Assembly (NCBI GenBank): GCA_902175065.1 | Contig: CABIIJ010000015.1 | Span: 1-45,857, forward strand | DNA: 45,857 nt | Origin: an uncultured Comamonas sp. | GTDB taxonomy: Bacteria > Pseudomonadota > Gammaproteobacteria > Burkholderiales > Burkholderiaceae_C | Direction: 5' to 3' | Shown: piece by piece, positions 16,545 to 24,789 of the stretch | How positions within the stretch are numbered: the stretch's first letter is position 1 | How the letters are laid out: each line of letters begins with the position of its first letter | Notes under the pieces: model-generated | Told to the model about the DNA's origin: nothing | Seen by the model: only the letters and a program-made list of their open reading frames with translations | Database searches by the model: none | Position numbers and translations under genes: made by a program

Positions 16545-16668
16545 TGATGACCTTTTCAAGCTTTTTCATTGCACACAATAAACGCTTGGTGTATCGGCAG
16601 ATGCCCATCAAAGTTGAGCCACTTTTTCAACCTTCCTGCTATTTCACCGGTTTTTCAAGGACTTCCCC

Positions 16669-17637
16669 GTGCGCTTCAAGCCCGACACCTTCACCCTTGC
16701 CCTGCTCTCTACCGTCGTCCTGGCCAGCCTGGCTCCGGCCACCGGGCAGTTTGCCTACCTCCTGGACCAAGCCACGACCTGGGTGATCGTGCTGTTGTTT
16801 TTCCTGCATGGCAGCAAACTGTCCCGCCAGGCCATTTGGGCAGGCATCGGGCATTGGCGCCTGCACCTTGTCGTCACGGCCACCACTTTCGCCATCTTTC
16901 CGCTGATCGGCTGGCTGGCACAGCCTCTCTTTGCCTGGGCACTTCCCGCTCCGCTGGTGCAGGGGATGCTGTTCCTGTGCGCCCTGCCTGCGACGGTACA
17001 GTCGGCCATCGCCCTGACCAGCGTGGCCCGGGGCAATATCCCGGCAGCCGTGTGCAGCGCTTCCGGCTCGACCCTGATGGGCATCGTGCTGACCCCCCTG
17101 CTGGTCGGCGCCCTGCTGGCGCACAACGGTGGCAGCACGGGCGATCCTCTCCAGGCCGTCATGCGTATTGCCGGGCAACTGCTGCTGCCGTTTGCTGCCG
17201 GCCACCTGCTGCGCCCCTGGACAAGCCAGCTATTGCAGCAAGCAGGACAAAAAATCCGCATCGTCGATCAAGGGTCGATCCTGCTGGTGGTCTACGCCGC
17301 TTTCAGCAGTGCCGTGGTCGCAGGACTGTGGCAGCAAATGCCGCTACCGGCCATGGCAGTGCTGTTCGGCCTGTGCGCCCTGCTGCTCGCCATCATCATG
17401 GGCTGGTGCCTCTGGATCAGCCGGCGCCTGGGTTTCAGCGCGGCGGATGAAGCAACGATTCTTTTCTGCGGCGCCCAGAAAAGCCTGGTCAGCGGCATCC
17501 CCATGGCCAAGGTGTTGTTTTCCGCCGCCATGGTCGGGCCGATGGTGCTGCCGGTGATGTTGTTCCACCCAATGCAAATCATGGTGTCCGCCGTGCTTGC
17601 CGGGCGCTATGGGCGCCGGCATGATGCCGCCCAGTAA
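16669..17637 (+). CDS. Bile acid:sodium symporter family transporter (YfeH/SBF-like)
   Basis: 322 residues with nine or ten hydrophobic helices, of the SBF-like/BASS group related to E. coli YfeH. Landmarks are LLFFLHGSKLSR in helix 2-3, LFLCALPATVQSAIALTSVARGN (shown here in overlapping parts: ALPATVQSAIALT, SVARGNIPAAV), and FCGAQKSLVSGIPMA near the C-terminus, where crossing helices of this fold bind Na+ and substrate. The true substrate is unknown. The start is GTG 16669 with AAGGA seven bases upstream. A hairpin follows at the stop codon. Confidence 0.85.
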   Translation: MRFKPDTFTLALLSTVVLASLAPATGQFAYLLDQATTWVIVLLFFLHGSKLSRQAIWAGIGHWRLHLVVTATTFAIFPLIGWLAQPLFAWALPAPLVQGMLFLCALPATVQSAIALTSVARGNIPAAVCSASGSTLMGIVLTPLLVGALLAHNGGSTGDPLQAVMRIAGQLLLPFAAGHLLRPWTSQLLQQAGQKIRIVDQGSILLVVYAAFSSAVVAGLWQQMPLPAMAVLFGLCALLLAIIMGWCLWISRRLGFSAADEATILFCGAQKSLVSGIPMAKVLFSAAMVGPMVLPVMLFHPMQIMVSAVLAGRYGRRHDAAQ

Positions 17638-17638
17638 A

Positions 17639-17659
17639 GGAGCAACCAAGGGTTGCTCC
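17639..17659 (+). terminator. Hairpin after the BASS-like gene
   Basis: GGAGCAACC (17639-17647) and GGTTGCTCC (17651-17659) form a perfect 9-bp stem with a 3-nt loop directly after the stop codon. The following sequence is AT-rich but lacks a clean T-run, so termination may be weak. Confidence 0.55.
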
Positions 17660-17750
17660 CAATATACTAATTTTAAAAACTTTGGTTGCACCGGCCTTTT
17701 CCCAAGCTTGCGAAAATAAGAGAACGTCCCCTTGGAGCGTGTTCGTGGAA

Positions 17751-17800
17751 CCCGTTTCAAGCGGGATTTTTCCTTTGAACAACGGCTGGCACAACCAGCC
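17751..17800 (+). promoter_or_regulatory. gltS leader with two hairpins (possible attenuator)
   Basis: CCCGTT-TCA-AGCGGG (17751-17765, one G-T pair) is followed by ATTTTT, an intrinsic-terminator-like shape 54 bp before the gltS ATG. A second hairpin GGCTGG/CCAGCC (17784-17800) follows. I recognise no known riboswitch class here. Confidence 0.35.
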
Positions 17801-17824
17801 AGCCAAGAAAAGAGGCCGCTTCCC

Positions 17825-19063
17825 ATGCATATCAACTTCAGTGCCTACTACACGCTGATCCTGGCAGTGCTTGTACTGTTACTCGGTAAATTCCTGGTCC
17901 AGCGCATCCGTTTTCTGCGGGATTTCAATATCCCCGAACCCGTGGCCGGGGGGTTGGTCGTCGCTGCCGTGATCTACACCCTGCATGAAACCATGGGGCT
18001 GACGCTGGGCTTCGAAAGCAGTTTGCAGACGGCTTTCATGCTGATCTTTTTCTCTTCCATTGGCTTGAGCGCCAATTTCACCAAGCTGCGCGAAGGGGGC
18101 ATGGGGCTGGTGGTGTTCCTGGCGGTGATCATGCTGTTCATCGTTGTGCAGAATACGGTCGGCATGGGCCTGGCCGGACTACTGGGACTGGACCCGCTGA
18201 TCGGCCTGGTGGCCGGTTCGATCACCCTGGTTGGCGGACACGGCACGGCAGGTGCCTGGGGTTCGGTGCTGGAAGGGCAGTATGGCCTGACGGGGGCAAC
18301 CACGCTGGGGATTGCCTGTGCCACCTTCGGCCTGGTGATTGGGGGCCTGCTGGGCGGCCCGCTGGCCAAGCGCCTGATTACCCGCCACCAGCTGGCCACG
18401 GCACGCTCCGATGCCGAGCAACTGGCCGCGACCGCACCGACAGTGCCCGAGGGCGGCGAGCTGCCCAACTTTGAATTTCCCTCGAATGCGCCTCGCCTGA
18501 TTACTGCCGATGCTGCCATCGAAACCCTGGCCCTGTTTGCCGGCTGCCTGGCGTTTGCCGAATTCATGACCCATCTGACCAAGGACACGGCCATCCAGTT
18601 GCCGACCTTCGTCTGGGCGCTGGGCTCGGGCGTGGTGATCCGCAACGTTCTGGACTACGTATTCGGCATCAAGGTGTTCGACCGTGCCATCGACGTGTTC
18701 GGCAACGCCGGTCTGTCGATCTACCTGGCCATGGCCCTGCTCTCGCTCAAGCTGTGGGAGCTGACCGACCTGGCCGCCCCGCTGATGGTGATCCTGGCAG
18801 CACAGACGGTGATGATGGCGCTGTACGCTGGCTTCGTCACCTTCCGCATCATGGGCAAGAACTACGATGCCGCCGTGCTGGCCGCCGGTCATTGCGGGTT
18901 CGGCATGGGGGCCACCCCGACCGCCGTGGCCAACATGCAGGCCATCACCAACCAGTACGGCCCTTCGCACAAGGCATTCCTGATCGTGCCGCTGGTGGGT
19001 GCCTTCTTCATCGACATCATCAACGCCTTCATGATCCAGGGCTTCATCCAGCTGGTGCGCTAA
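17825..19063 (+). CDS. gltS: Sodium/glutamate symporter
   Basis: Na+-coupled glutamate uptake protein of the ESS/GltS family, 412 residues with about ten membrane helices. Family hallmarks: LRDFNIPEPVAGGLVVA near the N-terminus, SIGLSANFTKLREGG, SITLVGGHGTAGAWGSVL (first GGHGTA re-entrant motif) and AAGHCGFGMGATPTAVANMQ (second inverted repeat motif). The cytoplasmic middle loop (about 195-230) is Ala/Glu-rich as usual. ATG 17825 is chosen since upstream codons are non-family. Preceded by a hairpin-containing leader and followed by a strong terminator. Confidence 0.95.
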   Translation: MHINFSAYYTLILAVLVLLLGKFLVQRIRFLRDFNIPEPVAGGLVVAAVIYTLHETMGLTLGFESSLQTAFMLIFFSSIGLSANFTKLREGGMGLVVFLAVIMLFIVVQNTVGMGLAGLLGLDPLIGLVAGSITLVGGHGTAGAWGSVLEGQYGLTGATTLGIACATFGLVIGGLLGGPLAKRLITRHQLATARSDAEQLAATAPTVPEGGELPNFEFPSNAPRLITADAAIETLALFAGCLAFAEFMTHLTKDTAIQLPTFVWALGSGVVIRNVLDYVFGIKVFDRAIDVFGNAGLSIYLAMALLSLKLWELTDLAAPLMVILAAQTVMMALYAGFVTFRIMGKNYDAAVLAAGHCGFGMGATPTAVANMQAITNQYGPSHKAFLIVPLVGAFFIDIINAFMIQGFIQLVR

Positions 19064-19076
19064 CCCCCGCTCCACG

Positions 19077-19102
19077 GCCCGGCAACGCCGCCGGGCTTTT
19101 TT
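19077..19102 (+). terminator. Intrinsic terminator after gltS
   Basis: GCCCGGC (19077-19083) pairs with GCCGGGC (19090-19096) over a 6-nt loop and is followed by TTTTTT (19097-19102). Confidence 0.88.
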
Positions 19103-19150
19103 CCGGCGGCACGGCGATTGGCCCCCAGGTCTGCGCATACCATCGGGCCC

Positions 19151-20719
19151 ATGCGTTTTTTCCGGTTCCTTCCCGCCGTCTTGCTGGCACTGCTGGTTTG
19201 CGGCTGTGCCTTGCCGCCCTTGGCCGAACGCAGCCACAGCGCCGCCGTACCGGCCAGCAGCACCACGCACACGCTGCTGGGCCTGACGGCCGCGCACCTG
19301 CGGGACCAGGAGCAGGCACCTGCGCAGACCAGCGGCATCACCCCCCTGGACAGCCCGCGCGAGGCTTTTGCCGCCCGCCACTTCCTGGCCCGCAGCGCCG
19401 CGCAGACGCTGGACGTGCAGTACTACATCTGGCGCCCGGACACCAGCGGTCTGATGCTGCTGGGCGATCTGCTGGCTGCTGCCGACCGGGGCGTGCGTGT
19501 GCGCCTGCTGCTCGACGACGGCGGCACGGGGGGCATGGACACCATGCTGCACACCCTGAGCACCCACCCGAATCTCGAGGTACGCCTGTTCAACCCCTTC
19601 GTGCTGCGCTGGCCCAAATTGCTGGGCTACCTGTTCGACTTTCAGCGCACCAACCGGCGGATGCACAACAAGTCGTTCACGGCGGACAACCAGGCCAGCA
19701 TCGTCGGCGGGCGCAACATCGGCAATGAATACTTCGGCAGCCCGCAAGGGGTCTTGTTTGCCGACCTGGACGTGCTGGCCCTGGGCCCGGCTGTGCAGGA
19801 CATCTCCCAGGATTTCGACCGCTACTGGGCCAGCGCATCCGCCTACCCGATCGAGCGTATCGTCACCGTCCCCTACCAACTGACCATGGCCGAACTGCGC
19901 CAGCGCATCCAGACCAAGGCCGACAGTGCCGAAGGCCAACGCTACCAGCAGGCCCTGACGGGCAGCCGCCTGCTGCAGCAACTGACGCAACAGGATCTGA
20001 GCCTGCTGTGGGCGCCAACGCACCTGGTCAGCGACGACCCGGCCAAGGTGCTGGGCCAGGCCCCCGAGCAGCAGTTGATCGGCGCCCAGCTCGCCGCCGT
20101 GATTGGCTCCCCGATGCAATCGGTCGATCTGGTATCGCCCTACTTCGTGCCCACACAGGCGGGGGTGGACGCGCTGGCGCAACTGCGCAGCCAAGGCATC
20201 CAGGTGCGGGTGCTGACCAATGCGCTGGAAGCCACGGACGTGAGCATCGTCCACGCGGGCTATGCCCGCTACCGCGCCCCGCTCCTGCGCATGGGGGTGG
20301 AGCTGTACGAGCTGCGCCGCCAGGCACCGCCAGAGCCGCCACGCCCCCTGCACGAGCGCTTCAAACGCCGCTGGCTGCTGGCCGGCAGCGGCACCAGCCT
20401 GCACGCCAAGACCTTTGCCATCGACGGCCAGCGGGCGTTCGTCGGCTCGTTCAACTTCGACCCGCGCTCCATGCTGCTCAATACCGAAATGGGGCTGATG
20501 ATCGAAAGCCCCACCCTGGCCCAGCAGATCAGCAATGCGTTCGAGCAGGAGATTCCCTGGCGCTCCTACCGCCTGGGGCTGGATGCGCAGGGGCGCTTGC
20601 AATGGGAAGTGCCGCCCCCGGGCAGCGGCATCGTCTACCGCCAGGAACCCAACACCCGCTGGTTCAAACGCTGGGGGCTGTGGCTGCTGCAGCACTTGCC
20701 GCTGGAGCCATTGTTGTAA
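19151..20719 (+). CDS. Phospholipase D-family cardiolipin synthase (ClsC/YmdC-like) lipoprotein
   Basis: 522 residues with two PLD catalytic motifs: HNKSFTADN (His172, Lys174, Asp179) followed by GGRNIGNEYF, and HAKTFAIDG (His418, Lys420, Asp425) followed by GSFNFDPRS. The order and spacing match ClsC-type cardiolipin synthases, which join phosphatidylglycerol with phosphatidylethanolamine or a second phosphatidylglycerol. The N-terminus is a lipoprotein signal, LLALLVCGC with probable lipidated Cys19, as in many betaproteobacterial homologues. ATG 19151 begins MRFFRFLP. E. coli ClsC works together with YmdB; no ymdB-like gene is adjacent. It ends at palindromic element copy 4. Confidence 0.88.
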   Translation: MRFFRFLPAVLLALLVCGCALPPLAERSHSAAVPASSTTHTLLGLTAAHLRDQEQAPAQTSGITPLDSPREAFAARHFLARSAAQTLDVQYYIWRPDTSGLMLLGDLLAAADRGVRVRLLLDDGGTGGMDTMLHTLSTHPNLEVRLFNPFVLRWPKLLGYLFDFQRTNRRMHNKSFTADNQASIVGGRNIGNEYFGSPQGVLFADLDVLALGPAVQDISQDFDRYWASASAYPIERIVTVPYQLTMAELRQRIQTKADSAEGQRYQQALTGSRLLQQLTQQDLSLLWAPTHLVSDDPAKVLGQAPEQQLIGAQLAAVIGSPMQSVDLVSPYFVPTQAGVDALAQLRSQGIQVRVLTNALEATDVSIVHAGYARYRAPLLRMGVELYELRRQAPPEPPRPLHERFKRRWLLAGSGTSLHAKTFAIDGQRAFVGSFNFDPRSMLLNTEMGLMIESPTLAQQISNAFEQEIPWRSYRLGLDAQGRLQWEVPPPGSGIVYRQEPNTRWFKRWGLWLLQHLPLEPLL

Positions 20720-20812
20720 AAAAAGTAGCTTATTCTGCACATCAGCATTGATTTTTATAGTCAATCAATGTTGATATCTACTGTTTATCGGCGGTACCAG
20801 CTATCCTTTCCA
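20716..20812. repeat. Palindromic intergenic element, copy 4 (clsC-like/20830 junction)
   Basis: Begins in the stop codon of the PLD gene. The left arm AAAAAAAGTAGCTTATTCTG (20718-20737) is imperfectly complementary to GCGGTACCAGCTATCCTTTC (20791-20810). The inner stem CATTGATT (20746-20753) / AATCAATG (20763-20770) is perfect. Convergent gene junction. Confidence 0.65.
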
Positions 20813-20829
20813 TCCACCCTATCGTTGCA

Positions 20830-21342
20830 TTACTGCCCGGGCAAACGAGACAACTCCCGTTCGATGCCCTGCACGTCGCTTTCCTGGCGGGCGACGCGGG
20901 CTTTCAAATCGGCCGTCCGGGCCTGGTACAGCTCGGGCTTGCTTTCCTCCAGCGCCGTCCTGGCCGGCTGGCCATCGTTGTATTCGGTCTTCAGCACCGC
21001 CAGGCGCTCCTGGGCCTTGGCCAGTTCCGCCTGCAAAATCGCCCGCGCATCGTTGTCACGCACCTGCTGCTGGCTGCTGCTGACCTGGGCACTGGCCGGC
21101 CCCCGGCTGGTCGCAGCCGCCGCCGTGCCGCTGGCCGCGCCGGCCCGGCTGCTGCCCGCGCCCTGCGTATGCACCACGGTGACGGCGCCGTCTTCGACGA
21201 CCCGGCAGTTTTCCTTTTTCGCCTGGGCCGCATTGTTCGTGTATTCGTTGCCGCAGCGGTAAATCCGGCTTTGCCCCCAGCTGGCCGAGGCCAGCGCCAG
21301 CAGCGCCACGGCACAGGCAAACTTCATACGGATTGGTTTCAT
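20830..21342 (-). CDS. Periplasmic coiled-coil protein, DUF4124-like N-terminus
   Basis: 170 residues. A Sec signal peptide (MKFACAVALLALASASWGQ after a short lead) is followed by SRIYRCGNEYTNNAAQ, resembling the start of DUF4124 proteins. After an Ala/Ser-rich linker comes a C-terminal coiled coil (about 100-165, ILQAELAKAQERLAVLKTEY). Function unknown. ATG 21342 is chosen because AAGGTGG lies eight bases upstream; ATG 21360 adds six residues. Divergent from phaR. Confidence 0.75.
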   Translation of the reverse strand: MKPIRMKFACAVALLALASASWGQSRIYRCGNEYTNNAAQAKKENCRVVEDGAVTVVHTQGAGSSRAGAASGTAAAATSRGPASAQVSSSQQQVRDNDARAILQAELAKAQERLAVLKTEYNDGQPARTALEESKPELYQARTADLKARVARQESDVQGIERELSRLPGQ

Positions 21343-21492
21343 TGCGCTATCCACCTTCATAATTTTGCGTATCCTTGCATACAAGAGCTTCCCCGCACTG
21401 TAAGCCACAGACGTGCCCAAGGTGTATGGCTCGGCAGAGTTCCTCGGTATGCAATACTTACTGAAACAGTTTTTTACCAAAGCAGTGCGCCC

Positions 21493-21993
21493 ATGACCAC
21501 CACCGCCCCCTCCGCAGCCACTGAGCGCGTAATCAAGAAATACCCTAACCGCCGCCTGTACGACACCAGCACCTCCACCTACGTGACCCTGGCCGAAGTC
21601 AAGCAACTGGTCATGCAGCGCGAACCCGTCGTAGTCAGGGACGCCAAGACCGGCGAAGAGCTGACCCGCTCCATCCTGCTGCAAATCATCCTGGAAGAAG
21701 AAGCCGCCGGCGCCCCCATGTTCAGCGAAGCCATGCTGGCCAACATCATCCGCTTCTACGGCCATGCCATGCAGAACCACATGGGCAGCTACATCGAAAA
21801 AAACGTGCAGATGTTCACCGACTTTCAGACCAAGCTGGCCGAGCAGACCGGCAACCCCGACGCCTGGGCCAAGATGATGCAGATGCCCCAGGCCATGCTG
21901 CCCGCCGGTTATGCCGAGCAGATGCAGAAAATGCAGGAGCAGATGCGCCAGCAGACCGAGCAAATGATGGGCATGTTCGGCTTCAAGCGCTGA
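21493..21993 (+). CDS. phaR: Polyhydroxyalkanoate synthesis repressor
   Basis: DNA- and PHB-binding repressor that controls phasin and PHB synthesis genes. 166 residues. The N-terminal PHB/PHA accumulation regulator DNA-binding domain reads VIKKYPNRRLYDTSTSTYVT with LAEVKQLV. The middle domain has SILLQIILEEEAAG and MLANIIRFYGHAMQ. The C-terminal tail is a Met/Gln-rich helix (EQMQKMQEQMRQQTEQMMG) thought to contact the polymer surface. No clear Shine-Dalgarno. Followed by a strong terminator. bdhA, 10 kb away, belongs to the same PHB metabolism. Confidence 0.95.
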   Translation: MTTTAPSAATERVIKKYPNRRLYDTSTSTYVTLAEVKQLVMQREPVVVRDAKTGEELTRSILLQIILEEEAAGAPMFSEAMLANIIRFYGHAMQNHMGSYIEKNVQMFTDFQTKLAEQTGNPDAWAKMMQMPQAMLPAGYAEQMQKMQEQMRQQTEQMMGMFGFKR

Positions 21994-22044
21994 AAGCCGG
22001 GCCGGGCACTAAAATCGGCCCCCATCACTTTCCTTTTTCATCGT

Positions 22045-22068
22045 AAAGGCACCCTGCGGTGCCTTTTT
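22045..22068 (+). terminator. Intrinsic terminator after phaR
   Basis: AAAGGCACC-CTGC-GGTGCCTTT (22045-22066) with a T-run to 22068. The rimO ATG follows only 15 bp later. Confidence 0.9.
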
Positions 22069-22082
22069 GCTTGCCTTCGCTT

Positions 22083-23474
22083 ATGACCAGCCTCACCAGC
22101 GCCCCCAAAGTCGGCTTCGTCTCCCTGGGTTGCCCGAAAAACCTGACCGACTCGGAACTCATCATCACCCAGCTCAGCGCCGAGGGCTACCAGACCGCCA
22201 AGAGCTTTGCCGGGGCCGACCTGGTCATCGTCAACACCTGCGGCTTCATCGACGATGCCGTCAAGGAAAGCCTGGACACCATCGGCGAAGCCCTCAATGA
22301 AAACGGCAAGGTCATCGTCACCGGCTGCCTGGGCGCCCGCAAGGACGACGGCGGGGGCAACATGGTCGCCGGCATCCACCCCAGCGTGCTGACCGTCACC
22401 GGCCCGCATTCCACGCAGGAAGTGATGGACGCGGTGCACGAGCACCTGCCCAAGCCGCACGACCCCTTCGTCGACTTGGTGCCCGGCCTGCCCGGCGCGG
22501 TGGGCGAGGCGGGCATCAAGCTCACGCCGCGCCACTACGCCTATCTGAAAATCTCCGAAGGCTGCAACCACCGCTGTACCTTCTGCATCATCCCGTCGAT
22601 GCGCGGCGACCTCGTTTCGCGCCCGATTGGCGACGTGCTGAAAGAGGCGCAGGCGCTGTTCGCCGGGGGCGTGAAAGAGCTGCTCATCGTCAGCCAGGAC
22701 ACCTCGGCCTACGGCGTGGACATCAAATACCGCATGGGCTTCTGGGAAGGCCGCCCGGTCAAGACGCGGTTGTTCGAGCTGGTGCAGGAGCTGGGCAAGC
22801 TGGCGCAAAAGCACGGCGCTTGGGTGCGCCTGCACTACGTCTACCCCTACCCCAGCGTGGACGACATCCTGCCGCTGATGGCCCAGGGGCTGGTGCTGCC
22901 CTACCTGGACGTGCCGCTGCAGCACAGCCACCCGGACGTGCTCAAGCGCATGAAGCGCCCGGCCAGCGGCGAGAAGAACCTGGAGCGCATCCAGCGCTGG
23001 CGCGAGATCTGCCCCGAACTGGTCATCCGCTCCACCTTCATCGCCGGTTTCCCCGGCGAGACGGAAGAAGAATTCCAGCACCTGCTGGACTTCGTGCGCG
23101 AGGCACAGATCGACCGCGCCGGCTGCTTTGCCTACAGCGACGTCACCGGTGCCACCGCCAACGACCTGCCCGGCCAGCTGCCCCAGGCCGTGCGCGAGGA
23201 ACGGCGCGAGCGCTTCATGGCCGTGGCCGAGGAAGTCTCCACCCAGCGCCTGCAAAAGCGCGTGGGCCAGACGATGCAGGTGCTGGTCGATAAAGCCCAC
23301 AGCCTGGGCAAGAAAGGCGGCATCGCCCGCAGCTGGGCCGACGCGCCGGAAATCGACGGCCTGGTACACCTGCAACCGATTGCCAAGGCCAGCCAGCAAT
23401 ACAAGGTGGGCGACATGCTCAAGGTGCGCATCACCGCCGCCCAGGGGCATGATCTGATCGGCGAAGTGCTTTGA
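22083..23474 (+). CDS. rimO: Ribosomal protein S12 methylthiotransferase
   Basis: Radical-SAM enzyme that adds a methylthio group to the conserved Asp of ribosomal protein S12. 463 residues. UPF0004 domain with [16 protein letters not shown] (first cluster Cys), NTCGFIDDA and TGCLGAR; radical-SAM motif [16 protein letters not shown] (CxxxCxxC); [12 protein letters not shown] and a C-terminal TRAM domain. The CIIPSMRGD form points to RimO rather than MiaB. ATG 22083 begins [12 protein letters not shown]. The start is 15 bp after a strong terminator and has no evident Shine-Dalgarno. Downstream lies a MITE-like element nested in a palindromic repeat. Confidence 0.96.
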   Translation: MTSLTSAPKVGFVSLGCPKNLTDSELIITQLSAEGYQTAKSFAGADLVIVNTCGFIDDAVKESLDTIGEALNENGKVIVTGCLGARKDDGGGNMVAGIHPSVLTVTGPHSTQEVMDAVHEHLPKPHDPFVDLVPGLPGAVGEAGIKLTPRHYAYLKISEGCNHRCTFCIIPSMRGDLVSRPIGDVLKEAQALFAGGVKELLIVSQDTSAYGVDIKYRMGFWEGRPVKTRLFELVQELGKLAQKHGAWVRLHYVYPYPSVDDILPLMAQGLVLPYLDVPLQHSHPDVLKRMKRPASGEKNLERIQRWREICPELVIRSTFIAGFPGETEEEFQHLLDFVREAQIDRAGCFAYSDVTGATANDLPGQLPQAVREERRERFMAVAEEVSTQRLQKRVGQTMQVLVDKAHSLGKKGGIARSWADAPEIDGLVHLQPIAKASQQYKVGDMLKVRITAAQGHDLIGEVL

Positions 23475-23479
23475 TAAAC

Positions 23480-23648
23480 CTAGGGATCCTCTGCACGAAT
23501 CACCGCGCCGCCCGCATCTGCGGCCTCGGGCGGTCTGCGGCGTTGCAAATCCTCGCGATAGCTGCGGCTATCCCTGCGGTTTGCGCCTTGCATTCCATCC
23601 CGATCCGCAGCGCAGGCTTACCGCTTGATTCGTGCAGAGAATCCCTAG
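23480..23648. mobile_element. MITE-like element, 169 bp, 23-bp terminal inverted repeats
   Basis: Left end 23480-23502 and right end 23626-23648 are inverted repeats matching at 22 of 23 positions (outermost CTAGGGAT, inner CTGCACGAATCA). The GC-rich interior has no coding capacity and contains a small hairpin GATAGC-TGCG-GCTATC (23558-23573). Both ends carry CTAG, which could be the duplicated target, as with YTAR-type targets of IS5-family elements (inference). It interrupts the left arm of palindromic element copy 5. No transposase is present, so it would be non-autonomous. Confidence 0.75.
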
Positions 23649-23732
23649 CTGCTACCGCTGATATTGATTGATTTTCAGATATTTTTATATCTGAAAACAT
23701 TATTGATAAAGCGCGTAAAGCTACTTTATCAA
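23645..23732. repeat. Palindromic intergenic element, copy 5 (rimO/FKBP junction), split
   Basis: The inner stem TTTTCAGATAT (23672-23682) / ATATCTGAAAA (23687-23697) is a perfect 11-bp stem. The left outer arm CTAGCTGCTACCGC (23645-23658) pairs with GCGCGTAAAGCTACTTTATC (23711-23730). The outermost left part appears displaced to 23471-23479 (TTGATAAAC), matching the complement of CTTTATCAA at the right end, with the MITE-like element lying between the two pieces. Confidence 0.65.
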
Positions 23733-23765
23733 TAGCTCTCCCCACTCATCCGGCACATGCACCCC

Positions 23766-23793
23766 AAAAAAAGCGCCCCTTTGCAGGGGCGCT
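23766..23793 (-). terminator. Intrinsic terminator of the FKBP gene
   Basis: Read leftward: AGCGCCCC (complement of 23786-23793) pairs with GGGGCGCT (complement of 23772-23779) and is followed by a T-run (complement of 23766-23771). Confidence 0.85.
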
Positions 23794-23818
23794 GGATGTT
23801 GTGCGGCTGGAATTGGAA

Positions 23819-24172
23819 TTACACCGCCAGCAGCTCGACGTCGAACTTCAGCGTCGCGTTCGGGGGGATGACACCACCGGCGCCACGGGCGCCATAGCCC
23901 AGCTCGGCCGGGATGATCAGGGTGCGCTGGCCGCCGACCTGCATTCCTTGCACGCCTTCATCCCAGCCGCGAATCACCATGCCGGCCCCCAGGGCGAACA
24001 CAAAGGGATCGTTGCGGTCCTTGCTGGAGTCGAACTTGGCGCCCTGCTGGCCATTCTGGTAAAGCCAGCCGGTGTAGTGGACGGTAACGTTCTTGCCGGC
24101 AACCGCTGTTGCGCCGGTGCCGACAACGGTATCTTCATATTGCAGGCCGGAGGCCGTGGTGGTCAGTGCCAT
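23819..24172 (-). CDS. FKBP-type peptidyl-prolyl cis-trans isomerase
   Basis: 117 residues, a single FKBP domain with no signal peptide, so a cytoplasmic isomerase/chaperone. The fold is evident: SGLQYEDTVVGTG, NVTVHYTGWLYQNG, FDSSKDRNDPFVFALGAGMV, IRGWDEGVQGMQVGGQRTLI, IPAELGYGARGAGGVIPPNA and LKFDVELLAV. Active-site aromatic and acidic residues (Tyr in VHYTG, Asp in FDSS, Trp in GWDEG) are present. Its own terminator follows. It lies 82 bp downstream of the HxlR-like regulator on the same strand, possibly co-transcribed. Confidence 0.95.
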   Translation of the reverse strand: MALTTTASGLQYEDTVVGTGATAVAGKNVTVHYTGWLYQNGQQGAKFDSSKDRNDPFVFALGAGMVIRGWDEGVQGMQVGGQRTLIIPAELGYGARGAGGVIPPNATLKFDVELLAV

Positions 24173-24254
24173 GGAATTCCTTCATCAGTCAGTAAGAAAG
24201 CCCGGCAGGCCGGGCTGTGGAGAGCAACCCCTGCCGTTGCGCAGGGCCGCAGGA

Positions 24255-24557
24255 TTACGCTTTGGCCTTGCCAGCCCAGCGGTTGGCAAAGGCTTGCAGG
24301 TCGCTCAGGCGCTTGAGCAGATCCTGGCCTTGCAGGGTGACGGTGTAGCCATCGCTGCCGTGTTCCATGAAGCCGGCCTCGCGCAACTCCTTGATGCGGG
24401 TGTTCAGAGTGTTGGGGGTAATGCCGCCCACGCTGTCCTGCAGCAGGCGGAAGGTTTGCGGATGGCCATCACGCAAGGCCCAGAGGATACGCAGGGCATA
24501 GCGGCGCTCGAGCTGTTCGAGCAACTGGTTGATGGCGATGTTTTCTTTGGGGCTCAT
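24255..24557 (-). CDS. HxlR-like winged-helix transcription regulator
   Basis: 100 residues. The core LEQLERRYALRILWALRDGH, then TFRLLQDSVGGITPNTLNTR and IKELREAGFMEH, is the winged helix of the HxlR/MarR-like group (FRxLxxxxxGIxxxxLxxRL pattern). The N-terminal cysteine common in many HxlR proteins is absent, so redox or aldehyde sensing as in those members should not be assumed. ATG 24557 has AGGAG eight bases upstream. The target is unknown. Confidence 0.8.
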   Translation of the reverse strand: MSPKENIAINQLLEQLERRYALRILWALRDGHPQTFRLLQDSVGGITPNTLNTRIKELREAGFMEHGSDGYTVTLQGQDLLKRLSDLQAFANRWAGKAKA

Positions 24558-24720
24558 GGGTGTTTCTCCTAGTGCTACGCCATGGTGGCGCGTCATTTAG
24601 CTACAAGTTTAATAGCTCTAGAGGTGGACTGACAAGGAACTGCCCAAGAAATCCGGACAATTTTCTTGAAAATGTTGCATTGCTGCTACGTTTTTTGCGA
24701 CAACCGGAATGAAAACCGGC

Positions 24721-24759
24721 AAAAAAGAACGCCAGGCCTGATGCAATCAGTGCCTGGCG
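24721..24759 (-). terminator. Intrinsic terminator of the DUF5610 gene
   Basis: CGCCAGGC (24730-24737) and GCCTGGCG (24752-24759) enclose a loop that itself contains CTGAT/ATCAG. Read leftward, a T-run follows (complement of 24721-24726). Confidence 0.85.
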
Positions 24760-24789
24760 CTATCGGTTTGGAAATGGCCACGCAGTGGC

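Noticed and set aside
18179..20764. An 861-codon leftward open frame opposite gltS and the ClsC-like gene
   Set aside because: Antisense shadow produced by GC-rich codon bias. The translation is low-complexity Gln/His/Arg/Gly without domain motifs, while the opposite strand carries two clear genes.
23480..23671. A 66-codon rightward reading frame in the rimO/FKBP spacer
   Set aside because: It coincides with the MITE-like element and its inverted repeats; no ribosome site or recognisable protein motif.
24590..24630. A ninth palindromic element (TTAGCTAC..TAGCTCT) before the HxlR-like gene
   Set aside because: Only short AGCT-containing fragments are present; no opposing arm or inner stem could be traced.
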